Of a stretch of DNA of 64,000 bases, positions 11,001 to 19,078 are shown one piece after another. Under the pieces are notes generated by a model. That model was given only the letters and a program-made list of their open reading frames with translations. It was not told the DNA's origin and searched no databases. Location of the stretch: contig NW_022145606.1 in assembly GCF_000002235.5 (NCBI RefSeq), forward strand, positions 17,562,254 through 17,626,253, in the 5' to 3' direction. Each line of letters opens with the position of its first letter. Within the stretch, counting starts at the first letter, position 1. The translations under genes and the position numbers were made by a program. This stretch comes from Strongylocentrotus purpuratus. Taxonomy: Eukaryota; Echinodermata; Echinoidea; Camarodonta; Strongylocentrotidae.

Positions 11001-13116
11001 ACAAAGGTCACGACCTACCTCAGGAGTGAAGAAACCAGCTGAAGACACCGCCGTAGATGCTGACCAGAAAATGCTTGGTAGGTTTTGCGTCTCATTCATT
11101 TGACTTTTTGCAACATTTTAATTTAAACTGTGGTGCTGCTATAACAAGGTGGAAACTGTTGTACATGTGTCAGGTTTTTATGCCTCCGTTACGAAGTAGC
11201 CGGAGGCATTATGTTTTCGGGTTGTCCGTCCGAAAGTCCGTACGTACGTCCCGTTCTCGTGATCGCGTTATCTGAAGAACCGATTGATGGATTCCTGCTA
11301 AACTTTGGTCATGTATGTATCTTGCCGAGGCAATGAACTGAGTAGATTTGGGGGTCATGAGGTCAAAGGTCAAAGGTCACAGGGCTCATTATGTATGCAA
11401 AAACACCTCGTGATCGCGTTATCTAAAGAACCGATTGATGGATTCCTGCCAAACTTTGGTCATGTATGTATCTTTCAGAGCCGATGAACTGATTAGATTT
11501 TGGGGTCACGAGGTCAAAGGTCACATGGCTCATTATGTATGCAAAAACAGCTCGTGATCGCGTTATCTAAAGAACCGATTGATGGATTCCTGCCAAACTT
11601 AGGTCATGTATGTTACTTGCAGAGCCGATGAACTGATTAAATTTTGGGGTCATGAGGTCAAGGTCAAAGGTCATGTGGCTCATTATGTATGCAAAAATAG
11701 CTTGTGATCGCATTATCATTAGAACAGATTGATGGATTCCTGCCAAACTTAGATCATGTATGTATCTTGCAGAGCCAATGAACTGAGTAGATTCTTGGGT
11801 CATGAGGTCAAAGGTCAAAGGCCATGGGCTCATTATGTATGCAAAAATAGCTTGTGAACGAATTCTCATTAGAACTGACAGATGGATTACTATTTACTAT
11901 TTAACTCAGGACATCTTGCAGAGCCAATGAATTGAGTTGATTTTAGGGTCATGGGTCATATATGTATATGAGAAATTGCTTGTAATCACGATATTCTGAG
12001 AACCTGTTAATGGATTACAATCGAACTTGAATTTGAAAAATTTCTTCTGTTTTGGTTTGTAAAATTGCTCTATCACGGAGGCATCATTTTTCGACTGCGC
12101 GCAGTCAAAGTTCCATCTAGTGTGGGGTAGTTACTTGTGTTGTGAGAATTAGTGTTAGCAGGAATGCCTTATCACATAAGTTTGTCTGCTGTTGATGTTT
12201 AAATACTTTATTTTTAAAGACTTCTATGTTTGATTGAAGAACAGCAGTGTAGTAGGGCGTTAAAGAACATTACCCTTGTCAACTTGGTAACAAGAGCCAT
12301 TGTTGTGATATCTTACGGGGAAAACATCGAAAAACAAAGGAAGAAAGAAGAAATAAATAGAAAGAAGTTTGAACAAAATAATGAGTAACAAGTAAATTAC
12401 AGTCCCAGGTCCCGACTACACTGCCTAATAATGTACAGCCCCCGTGTATCATTTCTAACAATTTTCTTCAATAAATGGGATTTGAAGACCACACACATCG
12501 CTGCTAAAGAAATGTTTGCAAATATGAAGGATTGAAATCGTCAGTTAGATGTCAATCAAAATTTCAAATCAAATGATTATAATAGTAATAGCTACATTTA
12601 TATTTTGACTGCATCCATCACAGGGAGCGAGTGCTCAAGGTACCTACACAGTACTAGTATTACATTGGCTTTAGCAAAGCTGCCTCGTAATACTCAAGCA
12701 TTCAAGGAATAATATTCTACCAGGTACCCATTTACTTCACTTGAGCTAGATAGGCAATGTAGATTAATATCTTTAATACTCAAAGGACAAATATGAATAG
12801 TGTTGTGGACTAGTGGATAAGTCACCCGACTGCAGATCACAAGATACGGGGTTCAAGTCCCGCCGCAGCACTAATGTCCTTTGGCAAGCCGCTAATCTAC
12901 ATTTGCCACTCTCCATCTAGATGTAAATGGGTATCTGATATGCTTGAGCGCTATTTACTTTGGCAACTAGGCTACGACCAGGGTAATATGTATATAGCGC
13001 CATGAGCGTCAGAGCCTGACGGATACCGGCGCTATATAAATAACCATATTATTATTATTACTATGAATATTTTTTTTTTTTCAACAGATAATGACCAAGC
13101 CACATCAGAGGACTAA
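22..13116 (+). CDS. Gene 1: 3' part of a Ser-rich, AKAP-like multi-exon gene (13 exons, 5' end missing)
   Basis: Thirteen exons, each bounded by AG acceptors and GT donors, join without a phase conflict into 1094 residues ending at TAA 13114-13116 (coding total 3285 nt). Visible residues 38-54 form an amphipathic helix whose hydrophobic spacing fits the RII-binding pattern of A-kinase anchoring proteins (A..IV..VI..S, residues 38-49). Residues 103-140 and the 640s-660s are acidic. Residues 396-1094 are dominated by Ser, Lys, Arg, Gln and Pro, as expected of a disordered scaffold. A class II SH3-type PxxPxK site lies at 780-785 and a six-residue repeat (GASLQQ) at about 597-620. I see no enzymatic domain, membrane segment or signal peptide. 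The gene starts upstream of the window. Exon structure is strongly supported by phase; function is inference from one short motif. It could be a ciliary or flagellar scaffold, since several AKAPs are, but nothing here proves that. Confidence 0.85.
112..804. other. Intron, unremarkable AT-rich sequence
   Basis: Intron between exons a and b. No coding signal or clear repeat is seen before the MITE at 805. Confidence 0.7.
805..975. mobile_element. MITE, 171 bp with terminal inverted repeats of about 65 bp
   Basis: The left end CCTGGGCCCCGTTGCATAAA and the reverse complement of the right end (CCTGGGCCTTGTTGTACAAA) continue as near-identical arms containing CATTGATGG and CTTTGCCATCAATGG. It lies in the intron before exon b and carries no ORF. 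Confidence 0.8.
1012..1116 (+). CDS. Gene 1 exon b, contains the AKAP-like helix
   Basis: Acceptor TTTATTTTAG and donor GTAAAT bound the exon, which is phase 0 at both ends (35 codons). Residues 38-54 alternate hydrophobic and polar positions (A38, I41, V42, V45, I46, S49, L50, L53, L54), matching the published AKAP RII-anchoring consensus at every constrained position. Confidence 0.85.
1255..1777 (-). mobile_element. LINE (non-LTR retrotransposon) 3' fragment with reverse transcriptase C-terminus
   Basis: Minus-strand reading 1777-1514 gives 87 residues with the pattern seen at the C-terminus of CR1/Jockey-like LINE polymerases: YNTRNAQNIHLPLHR, then QNSIFYNGPMIWKDLATNLK and FKRLVKQHLLNS. 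The following 1513-1255 would be its 3' UTR. It is 5' truncated and lies in the antisense orientation in an intron of gene 1. Calling it a LINE is confident; the clade is less so. Confidence 0.8.
1812..1922 (+). CDS. Gene 1 exon c
   Basis: Acceptor CATCTCCAG and donor GTATGC, phase 0 to phase 0, 37 codons. Acidic and polar (EEADE, DDRLGEGTEEAVD) with a hydrophobic tail (SSIIEIFQ). It lies just downstream of a LINE relic in the preceding intron, and its polypyrimidine tract is short, so the exact 5' edge is the least certain of the set. Confidence 0.75.
2137..2652. mobile_element. Interspersed inverted-end repeat, family 1 copy A (uninterrupted)
   Basis: Begins TTAAAGGTAATACAAAGTTT and ends with the reverse complement of TTAAAGGTAATACGAAGTTG. 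The same body recurs at 23529-24649 and 34086-34933, each interrupted by a different insertion. This copy gives the uninterrupted reference. Short ORFs across it are not coding. Confidence 0.8.
2904..3012. repeat. ATC/ATT microsatellite
   Basis: About 110 bases of imperfect (ATC)n/(ATT)n directly upstream of exon d. Confidence 0.9.
3049..3363 (+). CDS. Gene 1 exon d
   Basis: Acceptor GACTAG and donor GTAAGT, phase 0, 105 codons. It opens with a Ser-Glu-Asp tract (SSESESEAEEEDD), then a non-repetitive stretch rich in Val, Leu and His, then a helix-like TERILSDITLERA. The exon is GC-richer than its introns and begins right after an ATC/ATT microsatellite. Confidence 0.88.
3384..3539. mobile_element. 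Short MITE-like element with TTTCACAAA ends
   Basis: Left GGGGACCCGTTTCACAAAGC and reverse-complemented right end GGGGACTGGGGGGCATTTCA share GGGGAC and TTTCACAAA motifs with imperfect arms. It is the same general end type as the elements at 10296 and 47640. Right after the donor of exon d. Confidence 0.5.
3840..4125. repeat. Interspersed repeat, paired with a copy near 29128-29303
   Basis: Shared segments include AGGAGGGATTA, TGGGGGACCAA, GCATTGTTTG and AAGTAGCTA. The body resembles the copy at about 29128-29303 in the same orientation. It ends just before the acceptor of exon e. The left edge is uncertain. Confidence 0.6.
4142..4534 (+). CDS. Gene 1 exon e
   Basis: Acceptor GAAACCAG and donor GTAAGG, phase 0, 131 codons. 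A Ser run (SSSSSCSEDEGEE) leads into the most globular-looking part of the protein: SFIVPIYQKNLINIGGHLVE, then a Cys, Arg and Asn-rich part (SFRNIFRPDMTYCQG) and a charged segment ending EVLEQEEQ. I do not recognise a domain. This segment is the best query for homology searches. Confidence 0.88.
4871..5042 (+). CDS. Gene 1 exon f
   Basis: Acceptor CTTCTTGCAG and donor GTCAGT, phase 0 in and phase 1 out, 57 codons plus one base. A helical start (DIMEKHSDEALVTMEE) is followed by a basic KKKPKP and a Pro/Glu-rich tail. The donor sits 17 bases before a long TTC tract, an unusual setting for a 5' splice site. Confidence 0.85.
5060..5244. repeat. TTC / CTCCTT microsatellite in intron after exon f
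   Basis: About 185 bases of pure polypyrimidine on the plus strand, (TTC)n grading into (CTCCTT)n and back to (TTC)n. It is a homopurine-homopyrimidine mirror repeat, a class known to form triplex DNA. It apparently codes for a run of Ser and Pro only because it is periodic; the splice donor at 5043 removes it. Confidence 0.95.
5245..5689. other. Intron, no feature recognised
   Basis: Unremarkable intron sequence between the TTC tract and exon g. Confidence 0.6.
5690..6259 (+). CDS. Gene 1 exon g, largest exon
   Basis: Acceptor GACATTACAG, donor GTAAGT at 6260, phase 1 in and phase 1 out, about 190 residues. Composition is Ser, Lys, Glu and Ala. A basic stretch (KSKKVKSSS) precedes a short amphipathic segment, SGLFSRISHVFSG. 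A second good donor (GAG|GTAGGT at 5716) lies inside the exon and would give a 26-nt short form ending in phase 0, so an alternative splice form is possible. Confidence 0.88.
6415..6592. repeat. ATG/ATT-rich simple sequence before exon h
   Basis: Imperfect (GAT)n and (ATT)n sequence runs up to the acceptor of exon h. Confidence 0.8.
6594..6932 (+). CDS. Gene 1 exon h with GASLQQ repeats
   Basis: Acceptor TTATTATTAG, donor GTGAGT at 6933, phase 1 to phase 1. An 18-bp unit is repeated in tandem (6625-6690), giving GASLQQ three times plus a diverged fourth copy (GASLHH). A strongly acidic run (DEEDDNEDEEEEELIFEGDD) follows. The near-identity of the 18-bp units suggests recent replication slippage and likely length polymorphism. 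Confidence 0.87.
7015..7098 (+). mobile_element. SINE/LINE 3' tail fragment
   Basis: Contains TGTAAAGCGCATTGAGAGG and an ATT-rich tail, the kind of conserved 3' end seen in invertebrate SINEs and their partner LINEs. Only the tail is present. Confidence 0.45.
7099..7657. other. Intron, no feature recognised
   Basis: AT-rich intron sequence before exon i, without coding signal. Confidence 0.6.
7658..8178 (+). CDS. Gene 1 exon i
   Basis: Acceptor TTCAATACAG, donor GTTAGA at 8179, phase 1 in and phase 0 out. About 174 residues rich in Ser, Gln and Pro. PPVPPK at visible residues 780-785 fits the class II SH3 ligand pattern PxxPx[KR]. A Ser/Arg block (SQRSPSSSSRRGSR) follows. The GTTAGA donor is weaker than the others. 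Confidence 0.85.
8179..8872. other. Intron between exons i and j
   Basis: AT-rich, no recognised repeat or coding signal. Confidence 0.6.
8873..9131 (+). CDS. Gene 1 exon j
   Basis: Acceptor GTTCCACAG, donor GTTGGG at 9132, phase 0 in and phase 1 out, 86 codons plus one base. Ser, Arg and Gly-rich (SRGSRSKHGSRD, RPPSGVKPSGS). The donor is weak but phase and continuity with the next exon support it. Confidence 0.83.
9330..9535. mobile_element. MITE with ATATTCATACATGCCAAC ends
   Basis: The first 18 bases ATATTCATACATGCCAAC are perfectly inverted at the right end. The element is preceded by a C run (9314-9328). A related end, TTTCAAATGTTGGCAGGTATG, occurs at about 40130. Confidence 0.75.
9835..10044 (+). 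CDS. Gene 1 exon k
   Basis: Acceptor TTACTACCAG, donor GTAAAA, phase 1 to phase 1. Basic and Ser-rich, including RLLPRRASLEKENR, which carries an RRAS site of the kind phosphorylated by PKA. A PKA site in a protein with a PKA-anchoring helix is suggestive but such sites are common by chance. Confidence 0.85.
10296..10557. mobile_element. MITE, 262 bp with arms of about 80 bp
   Basis: Left GTTTCACAAAG...ACTAAGATTGACTTTAAG...GGCAGGCCATT and the inverted right arm match closely. The arms carry CTTAATTATGGCAGGCCATT-type sequence. End type similar to 47640-47938. Confidence 0.8.
10907..11077 (+). CDS. Gene 1 exon l
   Basis: Acceptor TTTAATTCAG, donor GTAGGT, phase 1 to phase 1. Pro, Arg and Lys-rich (TPRPPSQPLPSRQRSRP). 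The following intron holds the AGGTCA tandem repeat element and a SINE pair. Confidence 0.85.
11178..12120. mobile_element. Tandem-repeat element with about 145-bp units and AGGTCA half-sites
   Basis: Starts TGCCTCCGTTACGAAGTAGC, whose GCCTCCG/CGGAGGC ends are inverted, and ends near CACGGAGGCATCATTTTTCG. Inside are about five units that begin CGTGATCGCGTTATCT and contain GATGGATTCCTGC, TCATGTATGTATCTTGC and CTCATTATGTATGCAAAAA. Unit starts are near 11257, 11408, 11551, 11702 and 11850, the later units being more diverged. Each unit carries adjacent AGGTCA motifs. Confidence 0.85.
12590..12787 (-). mobile_element. Partial SINE body, inverted relative to the next SINE
   Basis: Contains GGTACCCATTTAC, AATGTAGATTAATATCTT and CAAAGGAC, the reverse complement of the central part of the neighbouring SINE and matching the copy at 49458-49763. 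The tRNA-like head is missing. Confidence 0.65.
12797..13060 (+). mobile_element. tRNA-derived SINE (tRNA-Cys-like head)
   Basis: An A-box-like TGGACTAGTGGAT (12806-12818) and a perfect B box GGTTCAAGTCC (12850-12860) flank GACTGCAGATC, which resembles the anticodon arm of tRNA-Cys. A body with GCGCTATATAAATAAC and an ATT tail follows. There is no mature acceptor stem, so it is not a tRNA gene. Confidence 0.85.
13088..13116 (+). CDS. Gene 1 terminal exon, coding part
   Basis: Acceptor after a T run (TTTTTTTTCAACAG). The two leading bases complete an Asp codon, then NDQATSED and TAA. The phase fits the preceding exon. The exon continues as 3' UTR. Confidence 0.75.
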
Positions 13117-13960
13117 CTGAGGGGTGTTTGGAATCAGGATTAGACTTAACTGCAATAATAATAACAACACATAAATCATGAAGAAAGGAGATTTTATAGA
13201 TCAAACTTGCAATTGATATTACCAACTTCCCACCAGGGTGTGATAACTGAAAGCACGTATTTTTGTTATTTTGGTAACACAAGTGTGATTTTGTAATTAT
13301 AGTTGAGTACATGATTATTGACTGATGTATCTGTCTCAACATTAATGTTAACACATCATGTAGATCATCGGAGTTTGATTTTAAACAGACCTATATCATT
13401 CTCTAACAATCAGATTAGTATTAAATGAGATCACAGCACCATTATTGTCAACATGAACTATACGGATAATGTTATATTGGATTTATTTTATGCTCAGTTT
13501 GAATACTGTAGGGGATGAGCAATCAAAGCCTGTCTGAATTATGTGGAGATGATATATTTATAATTATATATTTATATTCTAGCAATGCAATGTATGAATA
13601 GTTGACAGCTGACACACCTTGATTGAGACCAAAGAAATTCTTGCCAGATCATTATGTTTATTATTTATTTCATTGATGTACAACCTGAACAAAAAATTAA
13701 AAGGATATTAAAGTGAAACTATGTTAGAAATATTTTTTATTTGTTGTGCTTATTTTGATAATATTTGATTAAAGTTTTAGAAATGAAGGTGCTGATTTAG
13801 AGGAGAATATTTAAACAAATAAAATTCAGGGTTTTTTTAAGTCTAAAATAAAATGAATCAGATTTTCCTACTCAGATTGACAACAATTGTTTGTAGTTTC
13901 CACTCTTTTATAGTTTGAATAATTTATATTGAATACGTGAATACGAAAATAATAAATATA
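13117..13960 (+). other. Probable 3' UTR of gene 1
   Basis: AT-rich sequence without coding signal follows the stop. AATAAA hexamers occur at 13818-13823 and 13847-13852, with another cluster near 13950. The true cleavage site cannot be chosen from sequence alone. Confidence 0.4.
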
Positions 13961-14036
13961 AGAAATTGCCAATTTAAACCAGGTCTGATTTAAATCTGTT
14001 TCTCAACTAATATTTTTCCCTAATATTTTTCCTCTC

Positions 14037-14128
14037 TCTCTCTCTCTACTCTTGTATTTTCTCTTCAACTCTCTCTCTCTCTCTCTCTCTCTCCCTCCCT
14101 CCCTCTCTCTCCCTCTCCCTCTCTTAAA
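14037..14128. repeat. CT microsatellite
   Basis: (CT)n with CCCT interruptions. The flank CTTAAAGCCTAGTCACAAAT that follows is almost repeated after the CT tract at 15609. Confidence 0.9.
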
Positions 14129-14258
14129 GCCTAGTCACAAATTGTTCCAAAAGAACTTCCTCATTCTTCCCATTCTTCTTTTTCTTCTTTTTTGTTATGA
14201 CTTTTTCTCTCCGAAAATGGGTAGTCCCTCAGATGGATGTAGATCCGGTTTGAAATAA

Positions 14259-14303
<45 letters not shown>
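14259..14303. repeat. Poly-G run of about 45 bases
   Basis: An uninterrupted G homopolymer, extreme for a nuclear genome. Length is likely unreliable in assembly. Confidence 0.9.
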
Positions 14304-14304
<1 letters not shown>

Positions 14305-15306
14305 GAAGTACCGTTTTTTCATGACTTGCTTGAACGCCTTGCACAAGCACTGCACCTTGCTTTGCTCAGATTTCTATAACCCTTTTTTGTTTTACTCTCA
14401 CTAAAACCTGTTTGTTTTTAAATTCTTCACTATCGCCCCTGATTTATACATATTTCATTCTGCCTTGCTGATTTAGAGACTTCAATGATTATTTAAACAA
14501 AATCTATTATATTGCTCTTATTCGTGAATACACAATGTTTTGTAACAAAAAAGGACTTTTTGTTCATATACAATTTGTAATTCAGAGCATTCAGGATCAA
14601 AAGATAAAAATGAAACCTTATCAAAAAATGACACTAAACTTCTATGGGTACTCGGAGAAATGTTCTTTGCCAGGAAAGAAAATCACTAAATACTTGTTAG
14701 TTTGTTTGTAGTTTTTGTTTCTCTGTAAAAATATTAGAGGTTGGAAGGAGGGGAAAAGATAAAAACCTATTAACAATCATTTAAGGCAGGGTACACAATC
14801 TTTCAAAAGACACCATTTATGTCATGCTCAGCATGACTTTCTAAGCCATTGAATTGAAATAGCATACTGCCCTCTTGTGGACAATTGTGACATATTGTCA
14901 ACGAAGATGGGGAAATGGATTAGAAGTGTTCTGGAGAGAATGTCCTTTATTAATGGATCTGATAGATGGAGGCCTAAGAGGACGATTTTTAATCCATCTT
15001 AATGATTGCCTCTAGTACGATCATACATGTTCATACTTTACAATAGTTTCTATTTATATGTGAACTTGGGAAAGAATGAGAAGTGGTACATAGCCAACAA
15101 GAGAGAAATCTGGTTAATAAAGAATATTATCCCAAGGGAGGAAGACGCCACTTTTAGCAATTATTTTTTGCACTGTTATGTTTGTTTAAATGGGTACTTG
15201 TTACTGTAAAACTGGGTACTTTTCAAAGGGTACTTTCTTGTAGAGAAAAGGAGCAGAAAGCTTTAATTTTCTCTACAACTCTCTCTTTTCTGTCTCTTCT
15301 TTCTCT

Positions 15307-15308
<2 letters not shown>
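14304..15308. other. Intergenic, no feature recognised
   Basis: AT-rich, with only short random ORFs. Confidence 0.6.
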
Positions 15309-15344
<36 letters not shown>

Positions 15345-15397
15345 TCTATCTCTATTCTCTTCTCTTGTATTCTCTCTTCTTTAATCATCTCTCCTCT

Positions 15398-15440
<43 letters not shown>

Positions 15441-15524
15441 CTCTCTTCTCTTATCTTGTATTCCCTTCTCTCTTTCTCTCTCTCTCACTATCTCTCTGCT
15501 TTCTATCTCTCTCTCTCTCTCTCT
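15309..15524. repeat. CT-rich microsatellite
   Basis: Three (CT)n blocks separated by TCTTCTC-type sequence. Ser/Leu-rich ORFs here are artefacts of the repeat. Confidence 0.9.
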
Positions 15525-15606
15525 CTATTTCTACAGCACCCCCAGCCATAGAACACGGACGTTCCAGTAACCAGTGCATGTGTGGCTGGGGATGCTGTAG
15601 AAATAG
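15525..15606. repeat. 82-nt near-perfect hairpin
   Basis: Arms 15525-15550 and 15581-15606 (CTATTTCTACAGCA.CCCCAGCCA) pair over 26 bp with two mismatches around a 30-nt loop. Size fits either a MITE remnant or a small-RNA precursor. The hairpin abuts the CT tract. Confidence 0.7.
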
Positions 15607-16082
15607 GGTTAAAGCCTACCGTTAGTCACAAATTGTTCTTTTTCTTCTTCTTCTCCTTCCAATTTTGCTTCTTCTTCTTCTTTAGGCTTTCTCTTTTCTT
15701 TTTCTTCTGTTTTCATGTAATTTCTTGGTTTTTTTTGTTTTTTTTTTACTTTTTCAATTCTAATACATATGTCAATTATGCAAACAAATGAGACCAATCA
15801 CAATGTGATTTTATCATAAATATTTATTTTTGATGTGCTAATTACTAGAAGCAAACATAGATATAGACTAATGAAAGAAAATACCACTAGCATTTAATTA
15901 TGAATACCGGTAGTGTTTTTGTTTTTAGTTTCGTTCATAAATTCCCCTAATATGACAATGTGGCTTACTAAAAATATTTCTATATTCTTGGTCCGAATGA
16001 CCACACCCACTCAAATGCTAATTTCTCCGAAAAGGCTATATGAGTTTTATGACCCAATACAAAACACACCACCGCCCATCGA

Positions 16083-16390
16083 TGACGTCAGCTGTACCCG
16101 GTACTCCCAAGGAGTAAAAGATATTTCGGATCCCACTATCGACTGGTAGGGCGCATAGAAAATGTACATATTGAATGACAAGCTTGTATCCGATATATAC
16201 CACATGAAGGCCTTACTTGCCGAGATGAAAATTTATCGCATCAACGGTACGCCAGCGATCGCCGTCGCTAGTGATGCTATATGTGCGAGTACGAGTCGCT
16301 ATACACGTACAGTATACAGTACGCAAGACCGCAGATCATTCAGCATAGCGTCGCCCGACGTCGACGACAAAACAAGAGACGTTATAAAAG
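16083..16390 (+). promoter_or_regulatory. CpG-rich segment with CRE palindrome and TATA box
   Basis: A perfect cAMP response element TGACGTCA lies at 16083-16090 and a TATA-box match TATAAAAG at 16383-16390. Between them is a CpG-rich stretch unlike the AT-rich surroundings. It could be a promoter for an upstream non-coding exon of gene 2 or for an unseen transcript. No transcript evidence exists, and an 80-codon ORF across it has no recognised homology. Confidence 0.3.
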
Positions 16391-18429
16391 GTGTTCTTTC
16401 GTGAAATTTCAATTCTAAAAGATCACAGATGGAGCTGACATGTTGGTTTTTGGTGTAATGGTCAGTAGGAAATTCATCATCAAGTGCTGTTTTGATTTAT
16501 AGAATGAGGAAATCTTGTGATTATTTGATTTTGAGAGAGTGGAAGTGCGAGCGAGAGAATGAACGTGAATCTGAATGAACGTTTAACAAACCAACAAGGA
16601 TTTCCAACACACATTGAAAGGAATGGGACTGGTGTTTTAGTTCTTGTGGTATTTTATTTAGACATTAACTCGTCTTCACTCTTCCCTTCTTGTCCACGCA
16701 CCTAGTAAAATGTGACTTGAAATTCTTCATATTCCTCTTGACTTGTGAATGTGATACTAGACTCTTTATATTTTAAAGGATAAATGTGCCAACAAATCTC
16801 CAAAATTGCCATCCAGAGCAGAGCAGTTGAGATCTGCTTGTCTAGAGCTAGACCGAATTTTTCTGTCTCTTTCGTTCGTTAGCCTCTGATTTGGGTAGGT
16901 TCGGCTCTCTCTTTAGAGACAGAACAGCCCTTTAGTGTTCACGCTTTGTGTAAAGAAACGATACACCATACTTGGCAAAACTACCGGCCAAATTCCATAT
17001 TTTACAGGATGCACATCCATATCCGGTGCATCTTGTTTTGACGATTAGGTCTAGGCTTAACTACTTCGGTTCCACTTAACAACTTGAATGAAATAATCCG
17101 TTTAATGGTCCCTTTTTAGGAAATTATGGGTCAAAATCGACATCCATGATAAAAATCTTTCAGCGGTGGTTTAAAACTCCCGCTGATCTATAGCGGCAGG
17201 AGCAGGTATCCCACGCCGGAGCTCCCCGAGATGTGCTGGCCGAAAACTACCCCTGCGGTGATCAGTAATTGGAATCTGAATTAGACAGAGATATTGTGTG
17301 TGCGCTGCGGTATCCGGCTGCATTGATTTAATACATGCGATAAGATTCTTTTGAGCTAGCGACTCACACAAAATCGTGCTCTAAATCTGAAAAATACAGC
17401 TTATTTTATGGTACCCATATTCCTTACAAACATGCGTAAGATACTCGATTTTTTAAGATTGGGTAGCGGGACCGCCGATTACATCGCTAAAATGTGATAT
17501 TTTTCTTCAGTTGTAATGCATTTGATCCGGCATTGAATGTTGAGATTGCTAAATTCTTTTGACAATGAAATTTCTAGTTTCACCCATTTGTAGTCTAAAA
17601 TTTGGACAATTTTCAATTCTACAGTATTCTAAAAAAACCTTGACCAATAACCATACAACCTTGAGTATCTGAAAAGAATCGTTCTATACAAGCACATTGC
17701 TTTACATGACAAGTATATTTCATAGTTTTTTTGTAGGAATGTGATATATGAGATCTGTGATTTTGAATGTCCAATATATTGCCCTCTTTTGACTCTTTTT
17801 TCCCCTCTTTGTTGTCAGAATATGAAATAGTCATGTACATGTAGATGAATGTAAATGTAAATTGTGTAGTGTGTACATGATGATGTACATGTATGTTACA
17901 AAAGTAAATTAACTGTGAATTATGTTGGTGTAAAGCTGCAATTCCCTTAACTTCCCTTTCTGGGATTGATAAAGCTGCACAGTATGAGCTGTGTGTCCAT
18001 CTGTTGTGAGAAAACAAATCAAAATTCTATTTTCATGTAAAGCGTCATCCTTCCGTTTCATTGGTCATCGGTGTCCAGTTCACAAAGAGCTTTACAAAAA
18101 TTACCAAAAACCGAAGAGAGATAATGGCAAATTTTTCTTTCTTTCCGATGAGTTATGAATTCCTGAAATGAAAGCTAGTCATAAGAGAAGCAAACTTGTA
18201 TGGCTTGATGAGTATTAGTCCAGATATTCACGGTATGTACATCTGTACAATGCAAGGGAGGTTGAATTCATATTAGGATTTCATATCCTTTGACAGTAAC
18301 TGAACCATTGCGAACCTTGGTCTCTGTGCTTTGTGCTTTGTGCTTAGTTTGCCAACTGGTGTCCTTCCAAATACCACTCTTTCTTGTCTGAATGTAGTAA
18401 TCAGGCTTGAGGACTGATCTCTAAAGTCA
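16391..18429. other. Intergenic, no gene recognised
   Basis: Mixed sequence with a GC-richer patch at 17160-17370. No coding segment with convincing splice sites. Confidence 0.55.
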
Positions 18430-18818
18430 TGTTTTAAAGCCATCGTTTAACAATGTTAAATCTGAGATGCACGGGCCTACTTGTTATCAGTGTCTGTGAT
18501 TGGTGTGATATTGAAGCCCTAAAAAAAATTGTGCTTCAAAATATCAAGAAGCACCTCAAAAAGGGAAAAATCTTTGAGTGACCGGTTTTACCATACCGGG
18601 TACTCGTTTTCCCCAATAGACTGTTGGCTAGTGTTATGAAAACCATTAGGCAAACGCAAAATTTGATTTTGATTTTCAATCATAAATATCTTGATAATCA
18701 GACAGGCGATCGGCTTTTTAAAGTCATGGGGTTCTTGACTGACCTAAAGGTTTATAATTATCATTGCAGCATAAGCTAAATCCAAGATTTTGTTTCAGAA
18801 TCTGAGACAAAGTTACCG
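18430..18818 (+). repeat. Interspersed repeat of about 390 bp, inverted partner at 24704-25096
   Basis: The reverse complement of 24704-25096 shares AACAATGTTAAATCTGAGATGC, GATAATCAGACAGGCGA and GCTAAATCCA...TTTTG in the same order. Confidence 0.75.
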
Positions 18819-19078
18819 GATCCATTTAAGATAGACTTCACTTGTGTGGGAATTTCACGGGGCGCTATACCGATGCATACTTTTGTGTGTACAAATGTAC
18901 ATGTATAGGCATACAGTTGCATACTACATGCATTTAAAAGACTGGTTTACACATGTACCTATATGAATTGTATGCATCCTTTTTTAACAAAGGTTGTTCT
19001 TGAGAACCTGAAAGCTTGCTCAACATAGCAAGGAGTAATATAGATACCTGATTTCGGGTATTGTAGTTTATCTATTAA

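Noticed and set aside
12797..12870. tRNA gene
   Set aside because: A and B boxes are present but no acceptor stem closes, and a SINE body and tail follow.
15182..15625. Ser/Leu-rich 147-codon ORF
   Set aside because: Produced by CT microsatellites.
16162..16404. 80-codon ORF in the CpG-rich patch
   Set aside because: No splice context or recognised similarity; retained only as part of a promoter-like segment.
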